Origin: Pelagihabitans sp965238025
GTDB lineage: Bacteria; Bacteroidota; Bacteroidia; Flavobacteriales; Flavobacteriaceae
Direction of reading: 5' to 3'
Length of the DNA: 64,000 nucleotides
Assembly (NCBI GenBank): GCA_965238025.1
Contig: OZ250162.1
Location: 1,364,001-1,428,000, forward strand
In this document: in pieces, positions 18,489 to 27,593 of the stretch
How the letters are laid out: each line of letters starts with the position of its first letter
Numbering within the stretch: the first letter of the stretch is position 1
Position numbers and translations under genes: made by a program
The notes under the pieces: model-generated
The model's input: only the letters and a program-made list of their open reading frames with translations
The model's database searches: none
What the model was told of the DNA's origin: nothing

Positions 18489-18561
18489 TGTTAAAACTAT
18501 TTGTTGACAGTCAGTCAATATTTTGTAAGACACTAAATGACGTTTAAATTGCTCTTCTTTC

Positions 18562-21492
18562 CTATCTAACAAGTAGTTTAATTGTCTTGCTAGATTTATA
18601 AGTGGCATAAAAAACCAGGGTATATGCTCCAACGCTTAAGTTGGAAACATCAATTTTATTTGTTCCTTCCCCAAGGCTTCGGTTAAAAAGGAGTTTTCCG
18701 TTTTCGGTGAATACGGATACGTTCAAATATTGAAGATTACCATTCTCGACCCAAAAGAAGCCATCATTTACAGGATTTGGATATATTAAGAGGGGGTTTT
18801 CTACATCTTGGCGGCGAACAATTAGGGTGTCGGACCCTGCGCAACCGGTGGGAGAGGTTACCGTTAAAGTATATGTTCCGGGCATATTTACTTCCACCGA
18901 TAAGGATTCTTCTCCTAAAATTATATTGCCATCAACCGTTTCCCACCGAAATGAATACCCATCCCCAAAGTTTAAATCAACTTCTAAAACCAATTTTTCT
19001 TGGTCGGCGTTTAGTGTCCGGTCTTCCCCGATATTTATAGATAGGGATGAGCTATCGCCTGCAACAACGACCGAATCAGAACTAGAGCAACCAGATGAGT
19101 TATTGATTATGGTTAGGGTATAGGTGCCTTTGGTATCTACCATTGCAATTTCCTGATTCGCACCAGATACGATATGTCCGTCTTGTGTTTCCCATAAATA
19201 TTCATGACCCGTTCCCAGTTCATGAATCGTACCTATTTCTTGTATTTCCGTATTGCAATCCAACACTTTATCTTCTCCTGCATTTGTATTGAAAGACGAA
19301 CTTGGCATTACTACAACCGTATCAGAAGCAACACAACCGTCAATCGTTCTAGTGACTGTTAGGGTATAGGTGCCAGCAGCAGCAGCGGTAGCTATTTCCT
19401 GATCGACGCCTGAAAGAATCGTTCCATTCGTGGTACTCCATAAATAGGTGTGTCCGGTTCCCAAGCTGTTTACCTTGCCTACAGTTACGGGATCGTTAGA
19501 ACAGTTTATGGTCTTGTCTTCCCCACTATCTACATTGAAAGCGACCGCTGAAATAACAAGAACCGAGTCGGTAGAAGAGCATCCGTCGGCCGTTCTAGTT
19601 ACCGTTAAGATATAAGTGCCGGCAGTATCAACTGTAGCTATCTCTTGATTGACACCTGAAAGGATAGTTCCATCTGTGGTACTCCATAGGTAGGTGTGTC
19701 CAGTTCCCAAGTTGTTTGCCTTACCCACTGTTACAGGATCGTTAGAACAGCTTATGATCTTATCCTCGCCGCCATCTACATTGAAAGATGTACTCGTCGT
19801 TACTGTTACGGTATCCGATTCGGAACAGGCTCCCATCGGACTGCTTACCGTTAAGGTATATGTCCCAGGTTTGTTAACCGTTGCTTGGGATTCCGAAGCT
19901 CCTGAAATAATGCTCCCGTCAGTAGTGGTCCACGAAAAAGTAAAGCCAGGACTTAGGGTATTAGCATTACCAATAACAACATCTTGTGCTGAACAGCTAA
20001 TCGTTTTATCGGTACCTGCATTGGCCATTTGAGCAGGAATTAGATTGATATTCGAAACATTTTGTGGGTTTTCGATAACTGTTAGATCTTCAATTTTTGA
20101 AACTTTATTTCCCCCATACAAGATATTACAGAATTCAACGTCATTTATTTCACCGGTATTTGTTCCATTACCATCTATGTAGCTTATGATGCGAGGTGTT
20201 CTTTCTGAAAGAACATCAGTAACCGTAATACCCTGAATACTTCCGGTACCCTCATCAAAACCAAGCATATCATCTTTTATCTGTAGCCCCATAAGTTGAT
20301 AGGGCTGGTGTTCTAATCTAATATTGCTAAAGTGAATATTGCTCAAATTGCCTCCTCGAATATTTCTACAACCGATAACAGCCCCGTTAAGCTTGTGTGC
20401 TAAGGTTCCCTGTACCCTATCAAAATGAATAACATCAATATCGTAGACCTCTACATTGGTAACATCTCTTTGAAGGTTCCAGCTCAGTTGAAAAATACTA
20501 CCTACAACTTGTTGCCATATCACATTGTTAAAGACTTGCATATTATTATCAAAGAGTTTTATGGAATCATCGTTGACTTTAAAAAAGGAGTTCTTGATTA
20601 CCGAATTTGCCCCCGTTGATATTCCATCCGAATTTCTTTCAAATCCTAGGAATTTTACATTGTCTACAAGCGTAGCACCTCTAGTCGTAACACAAGCCTT
20701 GGGCCCGTTGGTCAATATTATTCCTTCTAACGTAATATCGGTTTGGTTCTGACTGCCCGGAAGGTCGATCAAATGCTTGGTCCACGTTTCTTCATGCGGA
20801 TATTCTATACCTGACAGTATACCCCTTCCTCTTATGGTAATCGGATTGGCATTGATTTTCCCTTTTAGCAGCCCTTTTACGTAGGCGCCTCCAGCTATAT
20901 AAATGGTCGTCCCGCTATCTATATTATTATAGGTTTCACCAATATCATGAACTCCAGGGCCAAAATAAATGACACCAGGGTCATTAGGTGACGGTATATT
21001 GGTTTCCATGGGATTTGCAAAGATGAAAATAGGATGTTCTTCCTCACCATCTATTTCAACATAAAGGTTTTCAGGTTTATCTACGGTAAAGGAAACAGTG
21101 TTGCCCGAGATTGTTGGGGTGATGTTTCTTGATTTCGGACGCACTATTGACGAATTTATTGTTGTTCTACTCGGGATGGTCACCGATACTGTTACCGTTC
21201 CCGAGAATGAAAAGGCAGTCCAGTGATTAAAATCGGTCATGAATGGTCTTGAGTTTAAGGGAAACTCATTACTCCCCATATATACATAGGAATCGGCGCT
21301 GCTATTATTTTGACCTATGGTGACTGAGTAGCGATCAGATTTATACAAATTATTGGGAAGAGGTGGATATACTTCGAATTCGTCGATTAGCTCAATATCG
21401 GTATCGGCTGATTTAGGGGTAAAGGAACTTATAGGGATTATCGCGAACAGAAGGGTGAGGATAAACAATCCATTGTAGGCTACCTTTTTCAT
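18562..21492 (-). CDS. Secreted GH49-like beta-helix glycoside hydrolase with PKD-like repeats and T9SS sorting domain
   Basis: This is a 976-residue extracellular enzyme candidate. Order: signal peptide (1-25), beta-sandwich (about 35-160), right-handed beta-helix (about 165-490), four to five Ig/PKD-like repeats of ~84 residues (about 490-885, each with an ISCS or similar start and GTYTLTVT end), and a T9SS type A sorting domain (about 895-976, IYPNPVNDGFF). The sandwich-plus-helix order is that of GH49 dextranases and isopullulanases. Candidate catalytic Asp residues are D289 (NSDG) and D308/D309 (VNDDS); the 19/20-residue spacing matches that recalled for the three Asp of fungal GH49 dextranase. 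GH28-like activity is an alternative. The substrate is unknown. Confidence 0.78.
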   Translation of the reverse strand: MKKVAYNGLFILTLLFAIIPISSFTPKSADTDIELIDEFEVYPPLPNNLYKSDRYSVTIGQNNSSADSYVYMGSNEFPLNSRPFMTDFNHWTAFSFSGTVTVSVTIPSRTTINSSIVRPKSRNITPTISGNTVSFTVDKPENLYVEIDGEEEHPIFIFANPMETNIPSPNDPGVIYFGPGVHDIGETYNNIDSGTTIYIAGGAYVKGLLKGKINANPITIRGRGILSGIEYPHEETWTKHLIDLPGSQNQTDITLEGIILTNGPKACVTTRGATLVDNVKFLGFERNSDGISTGANSVIKNSFFKVNDDSIKLFDNNMQVFNNVIWQQVVGSIFQLSWNLQRDVTNVEVYDIDVIHFDRVQGTLAHKLNGAVIGCRNIRGGNLSNIHFSNIRLEHQPYQLMGLQIKDDMLGFDEGTGSIQGITVTDVLSERTPRIISYIDGNGTNTGEINDVEFCNILYGGNKVSKIEDLTVIENPQNVSNINLIPAQMANAGTDKTISCSAQDVVIGNANTLSPGFTFSWTTTDGSIISGASESQATVNKPGTYTLTVSSPMGACSESDTVTVTTSTSFNVDGGEDKIISCSNDPVTVGKANNLGTGHTYLWSTTDGTILSGVNQEIATVDTAGTYILTVTRTADGCSSTDSVLVISAVAFNVDSGEDKTINCSNDPVTVGKVNSLGTGHTYLWSTTNGTILSGVDQEIATAAAAGTYTLTVTRTIDGCVASDTVVVMPSSSFNTNAGEDKVLDCNTEIQEIGTIHELGTGHEYLWETQDGHIVSGANQEIAMVDTKGTYTLTIINNSSGCSSSDSVVVAGDSSSLSINIGEDRTLNADQEKLVLEVDLNFGDGYSFRWETVDGNIILGEESLSVEVNMPGTYTLTVTSPTGCAGSDTLIVRRQDVENPLLIYPNPVNDGFFWVENGNLQYLNVSVFTENGKLLFNRSLGEGTNKIDVSNLSVGAYTLVFYATYKSSKTIKLLVR

Positions 21493-21624
21493 TTGGGAGT
21501 TTTTTAAGGGCTATTCTCTAGGTAAAGAATAAACGAAACGCACCAAATTATATTGCAAATCTTTGGCTATCAATAAGATTGTGCCGGAATAAAAACAACG
21601 GGCAGAACAAGGGAAAGGGTGGAA

Positions 21625-22209
21625 TTATCTATAAAAATTCATTTCGTCCAAATATTGCCAAACGTTTTCGGGCAGCATGGTTCGAATGTTCTTTCCGGCC
21701 TTATGATTACTGCGAATAAAGGTTGATGAGACTTCCATAATAGGGGCGGCCACCGAATGTATCTTCGGATGATCTTTAAATTGATGTTCTACTTCCCCCT
21801 CAGAAATTCTTGGGTACACATAAAGGTCGTAGTTCTCTAAAATGGTTTTGTAGTTTTTCCATTTATGAAAACCTTTTAGATTATCCTCGCCCATAATCAA
21901 ACAAAACTGATATTTGTGGCTATACTTTTCTTCTAGGTGCACTAATGTATGGACTGTGTAATTTGGCTGAGGAAGATCAAACTCGATTTTACTGGGCTTA
22001 AGTTTAGGAAATTCCTTGGTCGCCTCGAAGACCATTTGATAGCGATGATGGTTGTCAAGCAAAGTTTTCTTTGTTTTAAACGGACTTTGGGGCGTTACTA
22101 CGAACCAAACCTCATCAAGGTCGGAAAACTCTACCATATGGTTGGCAATAACCATATGACCAATATGTATGGGGTTGAAAGTACCGAAGTAAAGTCCGAT
22201 TTTTTTCAT
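21625..22209 (-). CDS. nadD: Nicotinate-nucleotide adenylyltransferase
   Basis: This enzyme adenylates nicotinate mononucleotide in NAD synthesis. At 194 residues it has normal length and shows the nucleotidyltransferase motif GTFNPIHIGH at the N-terminus, LIMGEDNLKGFHKWKNY, and the closing SSTFIR motif. It is the last gene of the minus-strand set yicC-gmk-nadD; a palindromic element lies in the 41 bp between gmk and nadD. Confidence 0.97.
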   Translation of the reverse strand: MKKIGLYFGTFNPIHIGHMVIANHMVEFSDLDEVWFVVTPQSPFKTKKTLLDNHHRYQMVFEATKEFPKLKPSKIEFDLPQPNYTVHTLVHLEEKYSHKYQFCLIMGEDNLKGFHKWKNYKTILENYDLYVYPRISEGEVEHQFKDHPKIHSVAAPIMEVSSTFIRSNHKAGKNIRTMLPENVWQYLDEMNFYR

Positions 22210-22229
22210 CGCAAGGGATTTTATTTTTC

Positions 22230-22249
22230 ATTCCCGCGCAGGCGGGAAT
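22230..22249. repeat. REP-like palindrome between gmk and nadD
   Basis: ATTCCCGC and GCGGGAAT are separated by a GCAG loop. This is the common bacterial dispersed palindrome whose chance translation gives FPRRRES; exactly that peptide occurs in a spurious plus-strand frame here. The gmk stop codon lies 2 bp away. A related half-like sequence (AATCCCGAGGAAGGGG) follows inside the 3' end of gmk. Confidence 0.8.
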
Positions 22250-22250
22250 C

Positions 22251-22892
22251 TCAACTACTTTTATTTTTCAATCCCGAGGAAGGGGCATCCGATTCTTTCT
22301 TGTTTTTCTCGGAGATTGGCTTTGTGTTCACAAAATTCGCTACAAGATCATGTGCTTCCTGCAATGCGATTTCGAGGTCATAATTTTTGATGATTTCGTC
22401 AAATTGTGGAGCGGTTGCCAACTCAACAGAGGCCTTGGCAATACGCATATTGATTTTGTCATCACTCTCCGTACTGCGTTTCTTTAGCCTAATTTTCAGT
22501 TCGTCAACACTTGGCGGTTTTACAAAAACGGCCAGTGTTTCCTTTGGGAATTTTTTTTTGATTCGAAGCCCGCCGACCACGTCAATATCGAAAATCACAT
22601 TTTTACCTGCAGCCCAAAGTCGTTTGACTTCACTTTTTAGGGTGCCGTAAAAATTGTCCCGGTATACTTCTTCCCACTCCAGAAAATCGTCATTTTTGAT
22701 ATGCTTTTTAAACTCCGAAACTGTTTTAAAGTAATAGTGTTTCCCTTCTTTTTCCTTTCCTCTCTTAGGCCTAGATGTAGCTGAGACGGAAAATGCCAAA
22801 TTTAAGTCAGGTTGTTCCAGTAAATGCCGGACTATTGTTGTTTTACCACTACCGGAAGGGGCTGAAAATATGATGAGTTTTCCTCCCTTCAT
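22251..22892 (-). CDS. gmk: Guanylate kinase
   Basis: This enzyme phosphorylates GMP to GDP. The P-loop APSGSGKTTIVRHLL is at the N-terminus, followed by SVSATSRPKRGKEKEGKHYYF (GMP binding) and IFDIDVVGGLRIKKKFP. At 213 residues it is about 20 longer than many homologues. The extra tail (SEKNKKESDAPSSGLKNKSS) is hydrophilic and is encoded by sequence resembling the adjacent palindromic repeat, so it may have arisen by repeat insertion. Its ATG overlaps the yicC stop (TAATG). Confidence 0.96.
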   Translation of the reverse strand: MKGGKLIIFSAPSGSGKTTIVRHLLEQPDLNLAFSVSATSRPKRGKEKEGKHYYFKTVSEFKKHIKNDDFLEWEEVYRDNFYGTLKSEVKRLWAAGKNVIFDIDVVGGLRIKKKFPKETLAVFVKPPSVDELKIRLKKRSTESDDKINMRIAKASVELATAPQFDEIIKNYDLEIALQEAHDLVANFVNTKPISEKNKKESDAPSSGLKNKSS

Positions 22893-23749
22893 TATAAAAC
22901 GTTTAGCATTTGTTCTTTTATTTTTTCCAACTCATCCTTCATCTGAACTACCAATTGTTGCATGGGGGCATAATTGGCTTTTGACCCAATTGTATTAATT
23001 TCCCGACCCATCTCCTGGGTAATGAATGCTAATTTTTTGCCATTGCTGTCATCTGATTTAAGCGTACTGGCAAAATAGTCCAAGTGATTTTTCAACCGTA
23101 CCTTTTCTTCGGTAATGTCGTACTTCTCTAGGTAATAGATAAGCTCCTGCTCGAATCTGTTGGCATCCACATCCGTTTTTAAATCGGTAACGGCTTTTTG
23201 CAAGCGTTCACGTACATCCGACTGTCGGTTGGGGTCCATTTCAACGACTTCGCCCAACAACTTTTCCAGACGATTAATACGTTCCAGAAAATCTTTTTCC
23301 AGAACGTTTCCTTCTTCAGACCGAAACGTGTTGATCTCGACCAAAGCCTCCTTTAAGGCATTTTTAATAGCGTCGTATTCATCATCGTCTATGTTTTCCC
23401 GTGCGGTCTTCATGCTATCGGGCATACGCAACGCCATTTCCATTAATCTCAGATCGTCTCCATCGGCGATAGCTGCCAATTGGGACATATAGGTTTTTAC
23501 GACTTCTTTATTGATTACAGCTGAGGTTTCCGCACCCGTGTGTTCAACATACAACCCAAAATCTACCTTGCCACGAGATAAGGAGCTGGCAATTATCTTA
23601 CGCAGTTCGAGTTCTTTTTCGCGATAAGAAGGGGGCATTCGGGCGTTTAAATCCAGATTTTTGCTGTTCAAGGATTTGAGTTCTACCGTTATTTTTTTGG
23701 TAGGCAGTTGTATAACGTGCTTCCCGAAACCCGTCATTGATTGAATCAT
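22892..23749 (-). CDS. yicC: YicC/YloC-family endoribonuclease
   Basis: This is a 285-residue member of the YicC family, recently linked to RNA cleavage. Family landmarks are the start IQSMTGFGK, VELKSLNSKNLDLNARMP, LSRGKVDFGLYVE, and the C-terminus with RLKNHLDYF and GKKLAFITQEMGREINTIGSKA. It is the first gene of the yicC-gmk-nadD unit and is translationally coupled to gmk by a TAATG overlap. The yicC-gmk pairing is conserved in many bacteria. Confidence 0.96.
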   Translation of the reverse strand: MIQSMTGFGKHVIQLPTKKITVELKSLNSKNLDLNARMPPSYREKELELRKIIASSLSRGKVDFGLYVEHTGAETSAVINKEVVKTYMSQLAAIADGDDLRLMEMALRMPDSMKTARENIDDDEYDAIKNALKEALVEINTFRSEEGNVLEKDFLERINRLEKLLGEVVEMDPNRQSDVRERLQKAVTDLKTDVDANRFEQELIYYLEKYDITEEKVRLKNHLDYFASTLKSDDSNGKKLAFITQEMGREINTIGSKANYAPMQQLVVQMKDELEKIKEQMLNVL

Positions 23750-23825
23750 AGGTCAATTTTAAATTGATGCAAAGGTAGTGGTTTTCAATAAGCAACTTTA
23801 TTGGTCACCTAAGTTCAGCACTCGA

Positions 23826-24590
23826 TTATAGTTCCTTGATTTTGATATTTCTATAGGAGACCCTATCGCTGTGGTCTTGTAGCCCTATCTTTCCCTTTTT
23901 GTATTGTGCAAAACCTACCCAATCGCTAAACTTACTGTCCTTTAGCATTACATTGAGCGCTTCACCACCTACGGGAAATGAGGAGACTTCGACCCCGTTC
24001 AAGACGCAGTTGCCCCTGTTGGTGTTGTGGTCAACGGTAATGATATAAGTGTTCCATTCGCCGCTAGGTTTGGTGACATCTGAAGTAGGGGAAACTAAAT
24101 CGTACAGTGCCCCTGCTTGATGAGAAGTGCCATTTTTGGCGTCAGGATGTTTATTGTTGTCAAGTACCTGAATTTCTAAACCCGTCTGGTACGGTTCACT
24201 AAATTTTTCATCCTCATGCACGCCCCAAAAAATGCCGCTATTTCCTCCTTCGGAAATTTTCCATTCCAGAGACAGTACAAAACTGCTAAAGTTTCTCTTG
24301 GTTACCAGATTAAAAGTGTTGTACTCCTTATCGCCACTTTCCTTTCTTTCTTCGGCCGTTGGGGGAGTAAAAACAAGTGCGTCATCTTTTATACTCCAAT
24401 AGTTAGGAACAGGACCGCCTAGGTAGGCCTGCCATTCATCTAAGGAGGTCCCATTGAAGAGTGTAATCCATTCGGATTGTTCGTTCATTTCGGAAGCTAT
24501 TTCCACGACCTCTTCTTTGGGTTCTTTTGGGCTTTCTTTACAGGAAAGCAATAGGCTAAAAACGAAAGCGATTAGGATTGATTTTTTCAT
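23826..24590 (-). CDS. DUF1080 lipoprotein (3-keto-disaccharide hydrolase family)
   Basis: This is a 254-residue lipoprotein (lipobox LLLSC). After an acidic linker, a concanavalin-like beta-sandwich domain starts WITLFNGTSLDEWQAY and carries the PF06439 hallmarks (FSSFVLSLEWKISEGGNSGIFWGV, TGLEIQVLDNNKHPDA, SHQAGALYDL, GKIGLQDHSDRVSYRNIKIKEL). Members act on 3-keto-glycosides made by glycoside 3-dehydrogenases. It lies 40 bp downstream of a TIM-barrel isomerase gene, and GMC and Gfo/Idh/MocA oxidoreductases are nearby, which fits a 3-keto-sugar route. The exact substrate is unknown. Confidence 0.88.
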   Translation of the reverse strand: MKKSILIAFVFSLLLSCKESPKEPKEEVVEIASEMNEQSEWITLFNGTSLDEWQAYLGGPVPNYWSIKDDALVFTPPTAEERKESGDKEYNTFNLVTKRNFSSFVLSLEWKISEGGNSGIFWGVHEDEKFSEPYQTGLEIQVLDNNKHPDAKNGTSHQAGALYDLVSPTSDVTKPSGEWNTYIITVDHNTNRGNCVLNGVEVSSFPVGGEALNVMLKDSKFSDWVGFAQYKKGKIGLQDHSDRVSYRNIKIKEL

Positions 24591-24630
24591 GATAGGGAAT
24601 TTATTTTAGTTAGTTGAAGGGGCTCATGGC

Positions 24631-25683
24631 TTAGAGACCGAGTATTTTTTTAAGCATTTCTTTGTCAATATCACCCCCGGCAAAATCATCAAAGGTTTTT
24701 TGCGTTGCCTCTATAATATGGTCCTGAATAAAAATAGCACCTTCCCTTGCACCTTGCTCGGGGCTTTTAATGCAACATTCCCATTCCATTACCGCCCAAA
24801 CATCACAACCATACTGTGTAAGTTTGGAGAATATGGTTTTAAAATCTATTTGACCATCACCAAGTGACCGATATCGTCCGGCACGATCGCCCCAGTCGTT
24901 GTACCCGCCAAAGGCGCCTTTTTTTCCTGTAGGGTTGAATTCGGAGTCCTTTACATGAAAAGACTTTATAAACTCGTGGTAATGATCTATATAGGTAATG
25001 TAATCTAGTTGCTGTAGCACAAAATGGCTGGGATCATAAAGGATATTTACCCGTTTATGGTGGCCGGTGGCTTCCAAAAACCGTTCAAAAGTATCGCCAT
25101 CGTGCAGGTCTTCCCCAGGATGAATTTCATAGCAAACGTCAACCCCCTCTTCATCAAAATGATTCAAGATGGGCAGCCAGCGTTTGGCGAGTTCTTCGAA
25201 ACCCATTTCAACCAGTCCGGGTGGTCGTTGAGGCCAAGGGTGCCAAGTATGCCAAAGTAATGCCCCGGAAAAGGTAGCATGTGCTTTAATGCCGAGACGC
25301 CGACTTGCAGTAGCCGCTTTTTTAACCACATCTACCGCCCACTTTGTACGGGCCTTAGGGTTGTTTTTTACGGCATCCGGCGCAAAATTGTCGAACATGA
25401 GATCATAAGCAGGGTGCACGGCAACGAGCTGTCCTTGTAAATGTGTCGAGAGTTCTGTAATTTCCAATCCATATGAATTTATTTTCCCTTTTAATTCATC
25501 ACAATAAACCTGACTTTCGGCCGCTTTGTCCAAGTCTATCAGAAAACTTTCCCAAGTAGGTATTTGTATGCCTTTATACCCAAGGTCGGCCGCCCATTTG
25601 CACATTCCGTCCAAGGTATTGAAAGGTGCTTTGTTATCCACAAATTGCGCCAGAAAAACAGCGGGTCCTTTTATTGTCTTCAT
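24631..25683 (-). CDS. Sugar phosphate isomerase/epimerase-family TIM-barrel protein
   Basis: This is a 350-residue cytoplasmic protein of the xylose-isomerase-like TIM-barrel superfamily. Visible elements: AADLGYKGIQIPTW, ITELSTHLQGQ, the metal-site strands VCYEIHPGEDLHDG (Glu/His), ILYDPSHF (Asp/His), SFHVKDSEFN (His) and AVMEWECC (Glu). These four clusters form the divalent-metal site of the family. It is divergent from the first GMC oxidoreductase and precedes the DUF1080 gene, so it likely isomerises, epimerises or hydrates a keto-sugar in the same pathway. Confidence 0.88.
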   Translation of the reverse strand: MKTIKGPAVFLAQFVDNKAPFNTLDGMCKWAADLGYKGIQIPTWESFLIDLDKAAESQVYCDELKGKINSYGLEITELSTHLQGQLVAVHPAYDLMFDNFAPDAVKNNPKARTKWAVDVVKKAATASRRLGIKAHATFSGALLWHTWHPWPQRPPGLVEMGFEELAKRWLPILNHFDEEGVDVCYEIHPGEDLHDGDTFERFLEATGHHKRVNILYDPSHFVLQQLDYITYIDHYHEFIKSFHVKDSEFNPTGKKGAFGGYNDWGDRAGRYRSLGDGQIDFKTIFSKLTQYGCDVWAVMEWECCIKSPEQGAREGAIFIQDHIIEATQKTFDDFAGGDIDKEMLKKILGL

Positions 25684-25722
25684 ATAATGCTTTTAATTCG
25701 GGTTGTCATCAGCTGTTCAATA

Positions 25723-25753
25723 CCCTATTTTAGGAATAAACCCTATATTTAGG
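25723..25753. promoter_or_regulatory. Two operator-like palindromes in the isomerase/GMC-1 divergent promoter region
   Basis: CCCTATTTTAGG (25723-25734) and CCCTATATTTAGG (25741-25753) lie 18 bp apart in the 151 bp between divergent genes. The core CTATATTTAG differs by one base from the core CTAAATTTAG found in the equivalent region before the second GMC gene. They are candidate binding sites for a shared regulator, inferred from recurrence and position only. Confidence 0.45.
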
Positions 25754-25834
25754 ACTTTGAATCTTTATAAGCCCTAAATCTTCGAGAAGTTATAAATATA
25801 GGAAAACTGATAGAAAAATTATTAGAAACACTAC

Positions 25835-27538
25835 ATGAATAGAAAAGGAGACTATGATGCTATTGTAGTGGGCACGGGAATCAGTGGCGGATGGGCCGCA
25901 AAGGAACTTTGTGAGAAAGGCCTAAAGACCTTAGTACTCGAAAGAGGGCGCATGGTAAAGCATATTGAAGATTACAAGACCATGAATGATGATCCTTGGG
26001 ATTACCCCCTTAAAGGTGAACTTTCCCTTGCCGATAAGAAAAAATATCACATACAGAGCCGGTTAAATTGGTCGCCTAGGGCTGACAATAAACATTTTTT
26101 CGTAAACGATCTGGAACACCCCTATGTAGAAACCAAGCGTTTTGATTGGATTCGTGGATATCAAGTAGGAGGAAGATCATTAACCTGGGGCCGCCAAAGC
26201 TATCGTTGGAGTGATATTGATTTCGAAGCCAATAAGAAAGAAGGGATAGGTATTGATTGGCCGGTAAGGTATAAGGATATTTCACCTTGGTATGACAAGG
26301 TTGAGGAATATATAGGAGTGAGCGGGGAAAACCTTGGTTTAGAGCAATTGCCAGATGGAAAATATCAACCCGCTATGGCATTGAATTGTGTAGAGCAGAA
26401 TTTGAAAAAAGCAATTTCCGAGAAGTTTACCGATGGCCGTATATTAACTATTGGCAGAACGGCGCATATTACAGATCCCAATGCGACTTTTGAAGGTCGT
26501 GGTACTTGTCAGAATAGAGACCGCTGCTGGCGTGGTTGCCCTTTCGGCGGCTATTTTAGCAGCAATTCCTCTACCCTTCCGGCAGCCGAGCGTACTGGGA
26601 ATATGACCTTGAGACCAAATAGTATTGTGTATGAGGTGATGTATGATGATGCAACAAAAAAAGCGACGGGAGTAAGGGTAATAGATGCCGAGACCAATGA
26701 AAAATTAGAATTTAGGGCCAAGGTTATTTTCCTTTGTGCTTCGGCGATGGCTTCGGTAGGCATTTTGTTGCAATCAAAATCGGAACGATTTCCGAATGGT
26801 TTGGGCAATGATTCGGATGCCTTGGGACGTGGAATCATGGATCATCACTACAAACTAGGTGCTACGGCAAAAGTTGACGGATATCTTGACAAATATTATA
26901 AGGGCAGACGTGCAAATGGTTTTTATATTCCCCGCTTTGTGAACCTAGATCAGAAGACAAAGCGGAAAGGCTACCTACGTGGGTTTGGTTATCAGGGTTC
27001 CGCAAGTCGCGAAGATTGGTCCGCGTCCGTGGCCGAAATGGGATTCGGGAATAAATTAAAGGAGGAAATCCTAAAACCAGGCAGATGGCAGATTGGGGTT
27101 ACCGGTTTCGGAGAGTTCCTTCCCTATGATGATAATAGGGTAACTTTAAGCCCAACCGAAAAAGACAAATGGGGATTGCCCCAACTCGCGTTTGACGTGG
27201 AGTTTAAAGAAAATGAATACCGAATGCGAGAGGATATTAAAAGGGAGATTGTAGACATGTTCAATGCCGCTGGATTCAAAGATGTTCATGCTTATGAAGA
27301 ACCTTCGGGCCCTGGTTTGGGAATTCATGAGATGGGTGGTGCGCGTATGGGACATAGTGCGAAGACATCTGTAGTGAACAGGAACAATCAATTGCACAAG
27401 GTGCCGAATGTGTATGTTACCGATGGGGCGTTTATGACCTCTTCAAGTTGTGTAAACCCTTCGTTGACCTATATGGCTTTTACAGCGAGAGCGGCCAATC
27501 ATGCCGCCAAGGAATTCAAAGCAGGAAAATTTTCCTAG
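25835..27538 (+). CDS. GMC-family FAD oxidoreductase (copy 1), probable sugar/glycoside dehydrogenase
   Basis: This is a 567-residue flavoprotein. The N-terminus has the FAD-binding VVGTGISGGWAAKEL, and the C-terminus has GLGIHEMGGARMG and TDGAFMTSSSCVNPSLT, which supply the usual GMC active-site His/Asn. A Cys-rich segment C225-x5-C231-x3-C235 (RDRCWRGCPFGGYF) matches the region that binds an iron-sulfur cluster in bacterial FAD glucose and glucoside dehydrogenases. There is no export signal. It is closely similar to the second GMC protein but has no small-subunit gene directly after it. The most probable role is oxidation of a sugar, perhaps at C3. Confidence 0.9.
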   Translation: MNRKGDYDAIVVGTGISGGWAAKELCEKGLKTLVLERGRMVKHIEDYKTMNDDPWDYPLKGELSLADKKKYHIQSRLNWSPRADNKHFFVNDLEHPYVETKRFDWIRGYQVGGRSLTWGRQSYRWSDIDFEANKKEGIGIDWPVRYKDISPWYDKVEEYIGVSGENLGLEQLPDGKYQPAMALNCVEQNLKKAISEKFTDGRILTIGRTAHITDPNATFEGRGTCQNRDRCWRGCPFGGYFSSNSSTLPAAERTGNMTLRPNSIVYEVMYDDATKKATGVRVIDAETNEKLEFRAKVIFLCASAMASVGILLQSKSERFPNGLGNDSDALGRGIMDHHYKLGATAKVDGYLDKYYKGRRANGFYIPRFVNLDQKTKRKGYLRGFGYQGSASREDWSASVAEMGFGNKLKEEILKPGRWQIGVTGFGEFLPYDDNRVTLSPTEKDKWGLPQLAFDVEFKENEYRMREDIKREIVDMFNAAGFKDVHAYEEPSGPGLGIHEMGGARMGHSAKTSVVNRNNQLHKVPNVYVTDGAFMTSSSCVNPSLTYMAFTARAANHAAKEFKAGKFS

Positions 27539-27593
27539 CAGAAAAAAGTAATAAATTAACAATAGTAGTATTAACAAATACGTTTAAGGTAAC

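Noticed and set aside
21949..22383. Plus-strand ORF of 144 residues containing FPRRRES
   Set aside because: It is antisense to nadD and gmk and crosses the REP-like palindrome; FPRRRES is the usual false translation of that repeat.
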